Positions 26,509 through 35,747 of a DNA stretch of 64,000 bases are shown piece after piece (within the stretch, counting starts at the first letter, position 1; each line of letters begins with the position of its first letter). Both the position numbers and the translations under genes were made by a program. This DNA comes from Lentisphaerae bacterium ADurb.Bin242 (lineage in GTDB: Bacteria; Verrucomicrobiota; Lentisphaeria; Victivallales; UBA1829), in the NCBI GenBank assembly GCA_002069785.1, contig MWCA01000021.1:1-64000 (forward strand), in the 5' to 3' direction. The notes beneath the pieces were generated by a model that saw only the letters and a list, made by a program, of their open reading frames with translations, did no database searches and was not told the DNA's origin.

Positions 26509-27491
26509 AAAAAATCATCCTGGCCGGATTCGGATTCATGGGGCAGACTCATGCCGGAAACATCCTTTCCATACCGGGCCTTGAGCTTGCCGCCGTGGTG
26601 GACCGTGTTCCAAAGGAACAGCTCCGTCCCGCCAAAGGCAACATCAATACGCGCCGGATCGACTGGGAACGGATTCATGACATTCCTTTTTATCCGGCAT
26701 TGGATAAAGCCATGAACTCCTGTGAAGCGGATGCGGTTGTGATTGCCGCACCGACCGGGATGCATTACCCCTGTATTCTTGCCGCCCTTGCCCACAATAA
26801 ACACGTCTTTGTGGAGAAACCGCTCTGTTTCCGCCGGGAGGAAGCGGAAGAAATCCGCAAAAATCTTGCCGGAACCGGCCTGGTGTTTCAGGTCGGGCAT
26901 TGTGTGCGTTTTCAACGGGAATATCGCTATCTCGCCTCCCTGATCACGGAAAGAACCTGCGGACGTCTCCTTTTTTTACAACTGTACCGTTATTCGGGCA
27001 CTCCCGCGTGGGGCGACTGGAAAAATTCCGGAACCGCGGAAGAATCCGGCGGAACCCTTTTCGACCTCAATATCCATGATATCGATTATGCACTGTCCGT
27101 CCTGGGCGAACCGCACACTTTCCGGGTCAACCCGACCGTCCGGAATCGTTTCGGAAACGGTGTTCTGGATGCCACATGGGAATACCGCGACGGGCTGATT
27201 GTGCGCATCGAAGGAGGCTTTTTCCCGCCGTCGACATTGCCGTTTCGTGCCGGATACACGGCGGTCTTCGAAAAACTCTCCTTGGAGTTCCGTTCGCTGA
27301 ATGGTCTGGTCGTAGCCCGGCATGGACTTGAAAACAGCGATTTTCTCGACTTTTCGGATGAAAACGATCCATATCTGGAAGAAATCCGTGCATTCGCCGA
27401 TTCTCTTGAGAATGGAACAAAAGTCCGGTGCGGATTGGACGAAGCCTCTCTGGCAGTGGAATACTGTCACCGCCTCAGTGCTGCGCAGTAA
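26505..27491 (+). CDS. Gfo/Idh/MocA family oxidoreductase
   Basis: 328 residues; the ATG overlaps the preceding stop. N-terminal Rossmann motif GFGFMGQTHAGN (residues 7-18), then DAVVIAAPTGMHYPCILAAL and VEKPLCF, whose Lys is the usual catalytic/nicotinamide-contacting residue. The C-terminal half contains GGTLFDLNIHDIDYALSVLG, the family signature (GG...D...H..D). These NAD(P)-dependent enzymes oxidise or reduce sugars, inositols or their derivatives; the substrate is not evident. It converges on the PHP gene of locus C. Confidence 0.92.
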   Translation: MKKIILAGFGFMGQTHAGNILSIPGLELAAVVDRVPKEQLRPAKGNINTRRIDWERIHDIPFYPALDKAMNSCEADAVVIAAPTGMHYPCILAALAHNKHVFVEKPLCFRREEAEEIRKNLAGTGLVFQVGHCVRFQREYRYLASLITERTCGRLLFLQLYRYSGTPAWGDWKNSGTAEESGGTLFDLNIHDIDYALSVLGEPHTFRVNPTVRNRFGNGVLDATWEYRDGLIVRIEGGFFPPSTLPFRAGYTAVFEKLSLEFRSLNGLVVARHGLENSDFLDFSDENDPYLEEIRAFADSLENGTKVRCGLDEASLAVEYCHRLSAAQ

Positions 27492-27609
27492 CTCACTTGT
27501 CATGTGTCGAAATGGTTTTCTCGCAGGCCCGGATTTCATTTGTTACCGCCGCCGCAATTTTTTCTCCGGGAGCCTCCCATAGGTATGTCCATGCTTTGTT
27601 TTCCGGAAT

Positions 27610-28836
27610 TCAATGCGTATAGACTTGCGTCCAGGCACATTCATATCCGGGGAAATAGTCCCATCCCATCCGGGTTTTCCGGTCGGATTCGACTACCGCG
27701 CGAAGGTAGAGATCGGAGTCTTCCAGTTTACAGGAGGCGGAGATGCCCTCGCATTCCATGACAGTCCATCCGATTTCGGGAGAAAAGAAGGCGATTTCCC
27801 GTGGCGGATGCCCGTCTCCTTCGGGAATGTTCTTCATTTCTACACGGGAATCGAATCCCCGCCGGGTCGCGATGAAACGGATTTTATAGCGGACGCCTTT
27901 CCCGGGCTTGACCTTGACGCTCAGGCAATGGTCCCGGAAGGTGATCTCCTCCAGAAGGACGCCGAGCGTCGGATAGTAGTCCCCGCGGTTCAGTGCGCCG
28001 ATGATGGAACCGGCGGTGAGTTCGGGAGTGTTCACCATTACGAACGCGGCCCCGACTCCGGCGATCGAATCGATGCCCGGTTCCTCGTAGATATGGGAAT
28101 CGTCCGAGGCGGCGGCGCAGATGCGTCCATACCCTTTTTCCAGGCGGAAGGCGTTGACGATATCGAAGAATTGATCCGGCGTATAAGCTCCGGGCAGGGG
28201 AAAGTGTGCGCTTCCGCCGTTGCAGATTTCAAAATGCTTCACATCATGGTTTTCGACCAGCGCCAGCGGATGAACATTGTAGAAACGCCAGAGAGGATGA
28301 TTGACCATGAAGAAACAGGGGGCCGACTGTTTCCGCCCCGCTTCGTCGACCTGTTTTTTATTCAGCCGGATGGTCTCGAATTCATCCTTCCCCTGAAGAT
28401 ACGGAAACGTCTGCCGGAGGTTCAGGTAGTTCATGTGCAGTTCCCGGGTCCTTCCGGTCGTGTCGACGGGGCTGGTGAACTCTCCTCCCGGCAGAATGAG
28501 AAAACGGTTCTTTTCCTCCATCCGCGCCTTGACTTCATCGAACCGCTGAATCCGCACACAGGTGCGGAAGGCGATTTTCTTTTCTTCCATCGTTCCGGCG
28601 AACTCCCGCCGGTAAAGATCATACATCCGGCGGGAAAAGTTTCCCGGCCAGGCTCCCTCTTCAGGGAGGACCGGAAGCCAGAGTTCTTCCTTGCCGGGAA
28701 AGTAATTGTGCTCCGTCCAGGCGACACAGTCGAAGCCGCGTTTCCGGAACGCCTGAAGCATCTGCTCGGGAGTTCCTTTGCCGTCGGACCAGTACGTATG
28801 CGTGTGAAGGGCGACTTTTTTCCAGGAGGTGTTCAT
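27610..28836 (-). CDS. PHP-domain phosphoesterase-like protein
   Basis: 408 residues from the ATG at 28834-28836; the frame is open further upstream but that part is antisense to the phosphoesterase gene. The PHP metal motifs are present: HTHTYWSDG (residues 11-19), AWTEHNYF near 41 and AAASDDSHIYE near 252. It lacks a signal peptide. PHP proteins hydrolyse phosphate esters using three metals; in this setting a sugar phosphate or cyclic phosphate is possible. It is the last gene of locus C, eight bases after the EEP gene. Confidence 0.82.
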   Translation of the reverse strand: MNTSWKKVALHTHTYWSDGKGTPEQMLQAFRKRGFDCVAWTEHNYFPGKEELWLPVLPEEGAWPGNFSRRMYDLYRREFAGTMEEKKIAFRTCVRIQRFDEVKARMEEKNRFLILPGGEFTSPVDTTGRTRELHMNYLNLRQTFPYLQGKDEFETIRLNKKQVDEAGRKQSAPCFFMVNHPLWRFYNVHPLALVENHDVKHFEICNGGSAHFPLPGAYTPDQFFDIVNAFRLEKGYGRICAAASDDSHIYEEPGIDSIAGVGAAFVMVNTPELTAGSIIGALNRGDYYPTLGVLLEEITFRDHCLSVKVKPGKGVRYKIRFIATRRGFDSRVEMKNIPEGDGHPPREIAFFSPEIGWTVMECEGISASCKLEDSDLYLRAVVESDRKTRMGWDYFPGYECAWTQVYTH

Positions 28837-28844
28837 GGGATTCC

Positions 28845-29579
28845 TTATTTCGGTTCGAAGACGGCCGTGACCGGATTGTGGTCGGACACCAGGCGGTCCG
28901 GATGAATCGTAAATTTCCGCAGGGCGAAAGCGTTTTTCGGATAGGAGGCGATGAAGTCGATCTGTTTCGGGCGGTTTCCGGAAATGACCGCGGTGGGGGT
29001 GTCCGGCTCGGCGTCGTTGGCCACATCCCATTCGTCATGAAGGAACCGGAGGGCCGGTGTCCCCGTGAACGTGTTCAGGTCCCCGGTCAGAAAGGCGGGG
29101 AACCAACGGTTGTTCCGGACATTTTCCGTGATCAGCCGGATGGAGTCGAGCCGTCCCCGGTCGTCGTTTTCATATTCGCCGGTCCATGAAAAATGGGTCA
29201 CGATGCAGTAGAACGGGATGGGCGCGGACACTTTGACCACGAAAAAGATTCTTTCTTCGATGCCGTCCGGAGTCGGAAGATAGATTTTCGCCACTTCTTT
29301 CATCGGATGTTTCGAAGCGACCGCAAGGCCGTATTCGCCTTTTCCATCGCAGATATCGATGGCTTTTCCGAAAAGAACGTTCCAGTGAAGATAGTTCCGG
29401 AACTCTTTCACGGTGTCCACCTCCGGCGAACGGTGGTGGCGGATGGTGACTTCCTCCAGACCGGCGACATCCGGGTTTTCCGCCCGGATCAAGTCGGCGG
29501 TCCGCTTCCAGTCCGGGCGGTCGTCGCTTCCGATCGTGAAGTGAATGTTATAAGTCATGACTTTGATGCGGGGACTCAT
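28845..29579 (-). CDS. Endonuclease/exonuclease/phosphatase (EEP) family protein
   Basis: 244 residues, cytoplasmic. Motifs in order: VMTYNIHF (from about residue 7, metal-binding Asn), GLEEV (Glu), THFSW, LTGDLNTF (catalytic Asp and Asn) and LVSDHNPVTAVF (Asp-His pair). That set defines the EEP metal-dependent phosphodiesterase/phosphatase fold. Nucleic acid, phospholipid or sugar phosphate substrates are all possible. ATG at 29577-29579 is chosen since AAAGGA lies about 11 bases upstream. It is flanked by a GH-like gene (16 bases) and the PHP gene. Confidence 0.88.
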   Translation of the reverse strand: MSPRIKVMTYNIHFTIGSDDRPDWKRTADLIRAENPDVAGLEEVTIRHHRSPEVDTVKEFRNYLHWNVLFGKAIDICDGKGEYGLAVASKHPMKEVAKIYLPTPDGIEERIFFVVKVSAPIPFYCIVTHFSWTGEYENDDRGRLDSIRLITENVRNNRWFPAFLTGDLNTFTGTPALRFLHDEWDVANDAEPDTPTAVISGNRPKQIDFIASYPKNAFALRKFTIHPDRLVSDHNPVTAVFEPK

Positions 29580-29595
29580 GGGGATCATCCTTTCT

Positions 29596-31347
29596 TCAAC
29601 TTTGTAATTTACACGCGAATGAATTTATTTCTTCCAGTTTTTCGATTTTTTTCCGGATTTGGCAGGGGGTGAACAGTCTTTCGTGCGCTTCGATGTGGTA
29701 TCCCACGCGGGAATCCTGTTCCGCCACCGGCAAAAGTTTTTTCAAGTTGTCCAATTCGGAGAGGGCGACTTCCCGCCAGGGCTCCAGATCCGTTTCCCTC
29801 CAGCGGGACTTCAGCTGATACGAACGTACGAAATTCAGGGCGCTCCGGAAAAGACATCCGCAGGCGAGGGCGTCGGAAAGTTCTTCTTTCGCGTGGACGG
29901 AAGCGGATGAAGCAAGTCCTTCCCGGAGAAGTTCCGAAGCATTGTCCCAGAGCCCGGTCAATTTTTCCAGAGCCCGGATGACTTCGGCGGGCGAATAAAA
30001 GGCGAACGCCTTGGAAATATCGTCGCCGCGGACGGGCTCCGGCAGCCAGGAACGTCCGGCGGCCAGTTTCGAAACCGGGCCCGGCTCGAAAGGCAGCGCC
30101 GGCGAAAAGTTCGTGGGGCCGAAATAAAGCCATGCGTTGTTGAACGGATAGAACTTCATGGCGTCCGCGAACCGTTGCCAGGCTTTGGCCACCCGGTTTG
30201 CCCGACAGCCCGGAAAATAGACGGACGCGAAATCTTCGGTCCGTTTCTCCGGATTTTTCAGGAAATAATGGAACGCTTCGATATTGGCGCTCGGCATGTT
30301 TCCGAAGTTCCAGCACCCCATGAATCCCTCCAGGTCCAGCGACAGGAGACGGATGGCCTTCTCCCGGATGCTTCCGATCAGCGGCAGATTCGGCACGGTG
30401 GCCAGTTCATGGGTGGTTCCGAGCTGAAGTTTGGCGATCATTTTCATTCCCCGGGCGCGGACCGCGGAATAGACCGCCTGAAATTGTTCGGACGGTCCCG
30501 CGTAACTCAGCGAATATTCGTTGACAATGATCTCTTTTCCCATAAAACGGCTTTTTCCGCCGCGTTCAAAGTCCGCCAGCAGAAGGATGTCACCGGGCAG
30601 GGAACGGATCATTCCAAGGCAGGGCGACTCTTCAAACAGGGTCCATGACCAGTTCCAGACAATCACGTCGGCTTCGGGCGAAATTCCGTGAATTCCTTCC
30701 GACACCACCCGGATCATTTCGGACACCGTTTCCGCCGGAGTGCGTTTGCTGCACCGGGGACAGTCCACCGGAACGGTTTTCCACCGGGCTCCGTCCGGGA
30801 CGACCCTTCCTCCGCGGCCATGGCAATGGGAGACATATTCGGCGGCGGTAATCAGGATTACTCCGGCCATTCCGGGAATTTTCCGGGCCAGTTCCCGGGC
30901 GGCTTCGCCGAGATAATCGCGGACTTTCGGGACCGAAACGCACATCGGCAGCATGATGACCGGTTCGCCTTTTTCATCCTCGAACATATCCGGCATTCCG
31001 GCGCATTCGGGATGATTTTTCCACAGCGGATGCTCCCGCGGCAGCCCGCGCGGAATCTGCATGTAAAGATAGACTCCGATTCCGTGTCCGGCCGCGCGTT
31101 TGATCAGCCTGTCTACCCCGGATTGCAGTTCTTCGGCGGAATCCCCCAGGTCGGAGAAGACGCTTGTTTTCACCAGATGGTTGATTTGAGCGTGAATCCA
31201 GATCGCGTTGAAGCCGGAAGACCGGATGCGCGCCAGTTCTCCATCCGTATAGGTTTCGACGGCTGTGCGGCACTCATCCCGATCCGGCTTGAACTCCCTT
31301 GTGAACTCCCCGAACGCGCTTTTCCAGGAGCGCCAGATTTTGATCAT
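29596..31347 (-). CDS. Putative cytoplasmic glycoside hydrolase (TIM barrel)
   Basis: 583 residues, starting at the ATG that overlaps the preceding stop (ATGA). No signal peptide. The first ~370 residues fit a TIM barrel: SGFNAIWIHAQINHLVKTS, HGIGVYLYMQIPRGLPREHP, MAGVILITAAEYVSHCHGRG, DVIVWNWSWTLFEESP and MGCWNFGN. A CPRC pair near residue 203 recalls the cysteine knuckle of GH20/DUF4838-type barrels. The C-terminal ~200 residues are helical. Family and substrate are not assignable by eye. Confidence 0.65.
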   Translation of the reverse strand: MIKIWRSWKSAFGEFTREFKPDRDECRTAVETYTDGELARIRSSGFNAIWIHAQINHLVKTSVFSDLGDSAEELQSGVDRLIKRAAGHGIGVYLYMQIPRGLPREHPLWKNHPECAGMPDMFEDEKGEPVIMLPMCVSVPKVRDYLGEAARELARKIPGMAGVILITAAEYVSHCHGRGGRVVPDGARWKTVPVDCPRCSKRTPAETVSEMIRVVSEGIHGISPEADVIVWNWSWTLFEESPCLGMIRSLPGDILLLADFERGGKSRFMGKEIIVNEYSLSYAGPSEQFQAVYSAVRARGMKMIAKLQLGTTHELATVPNLPLIGSIREKAIRLLSLDLEGFMGCWNFGNMPSANIEAFHYFLKNPEKRTEDFASVYFPGCRANRVAKAWQRFADAMKFYPFNNAWLYFGPTNFSPALPFEPGPVSKLAAGRSWLPEPVRGDDISKAFAFYSPAEVIRALEKLTGLWDNASELLREGLASSASVHAKEELSDALACGCLFRSALNFVRSYQLKSRWRETDLEPWREVALSELDNLKKLLPVAEQDSRVGYHIEAHERLFTPCQIRKKIEKLEEINSFACKLQS

Positions 31348-34310
31348 TGGGCCTCCCTGCCGTAGACTTCCATTTCCGAAAGAAGACGGCATCGAGCCAG
31401 CGGGTCGGTTCCATCGACGGTCAATCGGACCCGCTGGCATTTCGTTTTCGGGAAAATGAGCGTGACAACGGCCTTGGAATTGTCCTTGAACTTTGCCGCT
31501 TCCCGGTAGACGCCGCCGTCGAATACTTCAATGGTTCCGGCCGAGAGGGCGGGACGTGTTTCCCGGGTGACGCAATACAGCACGACCTTGTCGATTTCCG
31601 CCGGAGCCGGGAACGTGACTTCCACCCGCGGCTTGGAATCATCCGGTGCGGGCGCCCAGCTCATATAGGGGACGCGCGGCGATTCTTCGCAGATTCCATC
31701 CTGAAGAAAATATCCGTATTCGATGTCCCGGAAGGTGACCGGCGCCGCCGAAGAGACTTTCATGACCGGGATTCCTTTCGGCAGGATTCCTTTTTTGTAA
31801 CGCTTGATTTCCAGCAGGGGCAGTTCGCCCGCCGCCGCCAGGTTTCCGGGCTTGAAACGCGCTTTCCGGGCCGATTCGATCTCCTTCCGGACCGATTCGA
31901 GGGAATAGGAGACGGCTTTGGCGGAATCCGTCAGATAGATATGGGCCGCCAGCGGCGTAAAGGTGTCCGTGAACCGGGTTCCGTTCAGGGTCACCGAACG
32001 GTTCCCGCCTCCGACATACAGCTTTTCCCCGGCCGGCTGCTTCAGCGTAAATTCCGCCCGAAGAGTCCGGTTTTCCGTGTTGACTGCGATGAGGCACAGT
32101 TCATTTCCGAATTGTTTCACCCCGGTGATGAATCCGGACGATTCAGGCGAGGTTTTGACCGTTGCGCCGTCTTTGAGGGTGGGGGCGAGCAGCAGGTCTT
32201 TGAGCTCGTCCGTTTCGGCGGCAAGATAAGGCGTTCCGACGCGCAAGTCCGTGGAAAGCTGTCCGAAGGAATAATAATTGTAGAGCAGGACTCCCTTGAT
32301 ATTGGCGGCGAATCCCAGCAGAATTTGATTTCGGAGCTCGTCGAACGTGGGAGCGCGTCCGATCTTGTTGTCCGTGCTCCAGTCCCAGTCGAATGCCTGC
32401 GGAACGAGCCACGTGGGGCGCAGCGCGGATGCGGCGGACGCAAAATCGTAGGGGGCGCGCCGGGGGGCGGAGGTGGAGCCGTCCGTAAAAAACACCGGGT
32501 AACAGTCCGGCATCAGAATATCGCATCCTTCGTAATACCGCCGGATTCCGGAGATTCCGCAGTTGAGCAGAATGGCGGGATGGTACGGATCGATTTCCGC
32601 TAGATAATCGCGCAGCTGGACATACCATTGCGGATTGTGATTGCGTCCTTCCGGCTCGTCGGCAAGGTAGTAGCCAAGGAACCCCGGATGGTCTTTCACG
32701 GCTTCCACGAATTTCCGGAGGATGTTTTTCTGTTTGTCGTTCAGGGAGCCTTGCAGAAGCTTGTCCGTGAAGTCCTGCGGAGTGGAGGAATTGACCAGCA
32801 GTTCCTGATACGGATAAAAAACCATTCGGCGTCCCGCCCGGTAGTTTCGATCCAGCATCTTCCGGATCGAATCCGCACTCCGGTGGTGAATTCCATAACT
32901 GTGCGTTGAATTCAGTCCGCGATAAGCTTTTTCCGCAAGGGTGTCGCTGAACCATCCGAACGGCAGGAATTTTTTGCCGTCGACATAAACCACTCCCTCT
33001 TTGTCCAGCCACACTTCCCCGTTCATCCGGGGCAGTTTCCGGAGGATTTTCGAAACACCTCCGGCGGTCAGAACATAGCGGCCGTCCTTGACATTCTCGA
33101 ATGGAAACGAGACCGTGTTTTCCGCGAGGGCCCGGTCGATCCGGATTTCTTTTCCGTATCCTTCCCCGGTCAGGGAGACGATCAGCGGTTTTCCGATTCC
33201 CTCTTCCAGCGAAATGAGCGCGTCGACGCGGCGGAGCGGCATCGTTGCAAAGACGCAGTCGCGGTAGGCCGGAGAGGTCAGCGTGATTTTGACCGGCTGG
33301 TATTCCAGCTTTACTTCCCGTGAGACCGTTTTGAGCAGTTCTCCTCCGCTTGCATACAGTTCCGTCTTCAAAAGATGTTTGCCGGAGGCTCCGGTCGGAA
33401 TGGAAAGCGTCACGGGGGACAGCCGGTCGGCCTGGGCTTTGATCCGCTGCGAGTTTTCGGCAAGGACGGTTTGATTCTCATCCAGCAGCCGGACACGGAA
33501 ATCCACGAACCGGAATTGTCCGGTCCTGTTCAGAAGGTTGGCGGAGACGACATACGCAATGCCGTCCGCGCTTTTTTTCATGCTTCCTTCCAGGTTCTCC
33601 ATCTGCCATTGATACAGCGACGGACGGAAGGATTGAAAGTCGGCCCGGATGAACTGCCGGGGCAGGGTATGGGAAGGTTTGCCGACCGGAGAAAACGAGC
33701 TCATATCCGGTTTTTTCTCCCCGGCAAAGCGGGTTCGTCCGACATTGAAGCGCCATGCCGTTCCGTCGGCCGGAATTTCATCGAACGCACCGAACGGAAG
33801 GATGGCTTCGACCGTCCATTTGTCTTTGTTTTTCCGCGTGGCAATTTGGATATGGCTGTCCCAGGCGGGGTCGAAAATATAACGGTCGGAGTTGGTGTTG
33901 TCATCGGTTCCCTTGAGGTCGGCATAGTCGCCGCCGGGATCGATCATGATCTTATAGAACGTCAACCCTTTTCCGGAGGGGTCGAAATTGAGTTCGATTC
34001 CGTCGTGCCGGAAAAGCATGTTGGAATCGCGCGGGTACCGGGGAGTTTCCACAAGCTTCGCCATGTCGGGTTCGTCGGCTTCGACTCCGATGTAAATGAA
34101 CTTGCCGTCATGAAAGATTTTGAAACGGGTCTGGACTTCGCATTTCTCCTTTTTCCCGAGCACGAAGAACCCGGTATGGAACGGAACGTCCGCCGCGAGG
34201 ATTCCGGCCGGTTCCCTTTGTCCCTTGTGGAAAGGAACGGCAACGTCCGCCGCCGCCAGAGCCAGACTCAAAACAATCCATTCAAACGCAATGATTCCGA
34301 TGGAGCGCAT
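31344..34310 (-). CDS. Secreted multidomain glycoside hydrolase (CBM9-like, GH-A barrel, discoidin-like)
   Basis: 988 residues with a signal peptide (MRSIGIIAFEWIVLSLALAAA). Residues ~25-230 are CBM9-like (DGKFIYIGVEADEPDM, GIELNFDPSGKG). After beta domains, a barrel starts near 440 with VVYVDGKKFLPFGWFSDT; LGYYLADEPEGRNHNPQWY carries the probable acid/base Glu and GVLLYNYYSFG ends the barrel. The last ~130 residues are an F5/8 (discoidin)-like beta-sandwich (DKVVLYCVTRETRPAL). Exported enzyme for a complex glycan; specificity unknown. It lies seven bases after the small secreted protein. Confidence 0.75.
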   Translation of the reverse strand: MRSIGIIAFEWIVLSLALAAADVAVPFHKGQREPAGILAADVPFHTGFFVLGKKEKCEVQTRFKIFHDGKFIYIGVEADEPDMAKLVETPRYPRDSNMLFRHDGIELNFDPSGKGLTFYKIMIDPGGDYADLKGTDDNTNSDRYIFDPAWDSHIQIATRKNKDKWTVEAILPFGAFDEIPADGTAWRFNVGRTRFAGEKKPDMSSFSPVGKPSHTLPRQFIRADFQSFRPSLYQWQMENLEGSMKKSADGIAYVVSANLLNRTGQFRFVDFRVRLLDENQTVLAENSQRIKAQADRLSPVTLSIPTGASGKHLLKTELYASGGELLKTVSREVKLEYQPVKITLTSPAYRDCVFATMPLRRVDALISLEEGIGKPLIVSLTGEGYGKEIRIDRALAENTVSFPFENVKDGRYVLTAGGVSKILRKLPRMNGEVWLDKEGVVYVDGKKFLPFGWFSDTLAEKAYRGLNSTHSYGIHHRSADSIRKMLDRNYRAGRRMVFYPYQELLVNSSTPQDFTDKLLQGSLNDKQKNILRKFVEAVKDHPGFLGYYLADEPEGRNHNPQWYVQLRDYLAEIDPYHPAILLNCGISGIRRYYEGCDILMPDCYPVFFTDGSTSAPRRAPYDFASAASALRPTWLVPQAFDWDWSTDNKIGRAPTFDELRNQILLGFAANIKGVLLYNYYSFGQLSTDLRVGTPYLAAETDELKDLLLAPTLKDGATVKTSPESSGFITGVKQFGNELCLIAVNTENRTLRAEFTLKQPAGEKLYVGGGNRSVTLNGTRFTDTFTPLAAHIYLTDSAKAVSYSLESVRKEIESARKARFKPGNLAAAGELPLLEIKRYKKGILPKGIPVMKVSSAAPVTFRDIEYGYFLQDGICEESPRVPYMSWAPAPDDSKPRVEVTFPAPAEIDKVVLYCVTRETRPALSAGTIEVFDGGVYREAAKFKDNSKAVVTLIFPKTKCQRVRLTVDGTDPLARCRLLSEMEVYGREAQ

Positions 34311-34317
34311 AGTGTCC

Positions 34318-34773
34318 TCATTCTTTGGTGATGCTGAAATTGACGTCCGTGGAACGGTACAGGTCTTTCTTGTCCGCTCCGCGGAAGATTCCCTGAAGAC
34401 AGATGCTGTAGTCGCCTTCAGGCCAGCCTTTTGTGTCGAGATTCAGGGTAAACGAACCGGAAGAAATCCCCTGGCCGAACCATTTCCAGGGCTGAATGGC
34501 GGCGCTGGTGTATTCTTTCTCCTTGCTTTTCGTGATTTCCAGTCCGGGCCGTCCGAAAAAGGCTGCCGGCACATTCGACTGATAGCAGAAAAGCCGGCAG
34601 GCCCTCAGGGAAAATCCTTCGGCCGACTCCAGCTTTACAGTGATTTTCACCGGAGTGCCGGCCTTGAATTGCGCCGGAACCGCTTCGGCTTTGAATTCCT
34701 TGAAAGGGAGAGACGGTCCCGCCGGAAGGGCGGCGGCGCAAAGGATCAGAAACAGGGACATGATTTTTTTCAT
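34318..34773 (-). CDS. Small secreted protein of unknown function
   Basis: 151 residues from the ATG at 34771-34773 with AAGGAG eight bases upstream. The start MKKIMSLFLILCAAALPAGP is a signal peptide; the mature ~130 residues are one beta-sandwich-like domain (PVKITVKLESAEGFSLRACR, GSFTLNLDTKGWPEGDYSI). I do not recognise a family; the layout suggests an immunoglobulin-like or accessory binding domain. The frame upstream of this start is only the antisense side-frame of the pseudopilin gene. Located between pseudopilin and the large hydrolase of locus C. Confidence 0.7.
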   Translation of the reverse strand: MKKIMSLFLILCAAALPAGPSLPFKEFKAEAVPAQFKAGTPVKITVKLESAEGFSLRACRLFCYQSNVPAAFFGRPGLEITKSKEKEYTSAAIQPWKWFGQGISSGSFTLNLDTKGWPEGDYSICLQGIFRGADKKDLYRSTDVNFSITKE

Positions 34774-34805
34774 GGCTGAACTCCTTATTATATCGGGATG
34801 ATGGG

Positions 34806-35555
34806 TTATGGATAAGCGCCCGTCCGGACTTGCTTCTGATACCAGGTCCAGATGTTTGTGTGCGCTTCTCCCATGCTTCTCGAGGGGGAAGTCGGGGAGA
34901 CGTGGCCGTCGACAAATGTGAAATGGATGCGGTTGAAGTGCCGCGCGCTCGGCAGCCCGCCGGAGCTGAGCGACCAGGCATTGTCGTCGATCAGATAGGT
35001 TTCCGACGGAGTAAAAGAGACGCTGCCGATGCCGTTGCTGTCTCCGATCAGGATCAGCTTCGAGGGAATGGTATAGGCTCCGGCGGCGGATTGGAAGAAG
35101 GAAACGGTTTGCAGTCCTGTTCTGCCCCGGGTGTACGGACGGTTTGCCTGGATGTTGAAGCCGTTTGTACCTGCCTGATCGCGCCTTCTCATCCCGTAGG
35201 TATGATACCGTGCGGTCGGTTCCGGCATAATCGGACAATGAAACACTCGGGATTTCTGGGGATTGGCGCTGTCGCCGGGGATGAAGTTGTATTTGCACAG
35301 GGTTTGAGACCAGTAGAGATTCGTGTAGGTTCCCGAGGCGCTGTAATCGTAACAGATCGGGGCGAATCCGAAATAATCGCCGGCATAGGTCTGGACGGAC
35401 AGGCCGATTTGTTTCAGGTTGGAAACGCATTGAATGGCTTTGGCTTTTTCCCGGGCCTGATTCAAGGCGGGAAGCAGCATGGCGGCCAGAATCGCGATGA
35501 TGGAAATAACGATCAGAAGCTCGATCAATGTGAATTTCTTCTTCGGCTGTTTCAT
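34806..35555 (-). CDS. Type II secretion-like pseudopilin (H-X9-DG type), locus C
   Basis: 249 residues; GGAGG precedes the ATG. A short basic leader MKQPKKK is followed by F8[17 protein letters not shown] and [17 protein letters not shown]. Lys stands at -1 where prepilin peptidases normally need Gly. The globular part is beta-rich, with two cysteine pairs possible, and ends with [14 protein letters not shown], an exact H-X9-DG. It is the first gene of locus C, transcribed from the promoter at 35632-35659 that diverges from the GntR-type regulator. Confidence 0.9.
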   Translation of the reverse strand: MKQPKKKFTLIELLIVISIIAILAAMLLPALNQAREKAKAIQCVSNLKQIGLSVQTYAGDYFGFAPICYDYSASGTYTNLYWSQTLCKYNFIPGDSANPQKSRVFHCPIMPEPTARYHTYGMRRRDQAGTNGFNIQANRPYTRGRTGLQTVSFFQSAAGAYTIPSKLILIGDSNGIGSVSFTPSETYLIDDNAWSLSSGGLPSARHFNRIHFTFVDGHVSPTSPSRSMGEAHTNIWTWYQKQVRTGAYP

Positions 35556-35575
35556 TTTTTTGTCCTCCAGGTTTT

Positions 35576-35590
35576 AACGAATGATTCATT
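35576..35590. promoter_or_regulatory. Candidate operator, copy 1
   Basis: AACGAATGATTCATT is centred on the odd palindrome GAAT-G-ATTC and lies in the leader of the pseudopilin transcript. The 13-mer AACGAATGATTCA recurs inverted at 35689-35701. Likely binding site of the GntR-type regulator. Confidence 0.6.
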
Positions 35591-35631
35591 AATATTCAAT
35601 AGATCATATAAAAAATTGCTATATAGAGTTT

Positions 35632-35659
35632 AATATAGAGAGAATAACAGGCTTGTCAA
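35632..35659 (-). promoter_or_regulatory. Promoter of locus C (pseudopilin operon)
   Basis: On the minus strand a consensus TTGACA (35654-35659), 16-base spacer and TATATT (35632-35637). Confidence 0.75.
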
Positions 35660-35687
35660 GGAATTTTTAAAAAATTTTCAATTTTAA

Positions 35688-35716
35688 TTGAATCATTCGT
35701 TTTGATGTGTTATAGT
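35688..35716 (+). promoter_or_regulatory. Promoter of the GntR-type regulator, overlapping operator copy 2
   Basis: TTGAAT (35688-35693), 17-base spacer and TATAGT (35711-35716). The inverted operator copy AATTGAATCATTCGTT (35686-35701) covers the -35 element, so the regulator probably represses itself. Confidence 0.65.
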
Positions 35717-35730
35717 AAAGAGTACCGGAA

Positions 35731-35737
35731 AAGGAGG
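35731..35737 (+). promoter_or_regulatory. Strong Shine-Dalgarno site that sets a non-ATG start
   Basis: AAGGAGG is followed after seven bases by ATC (35745) and after ten by ATA (35748). No ATG, GTG or TTG occurs in frame before codon 35841, which is 103 bases away and inside the DNA-binding domain. Confidence 0.75.
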
Positions 35738-35747
35738 CCGGCAAATC

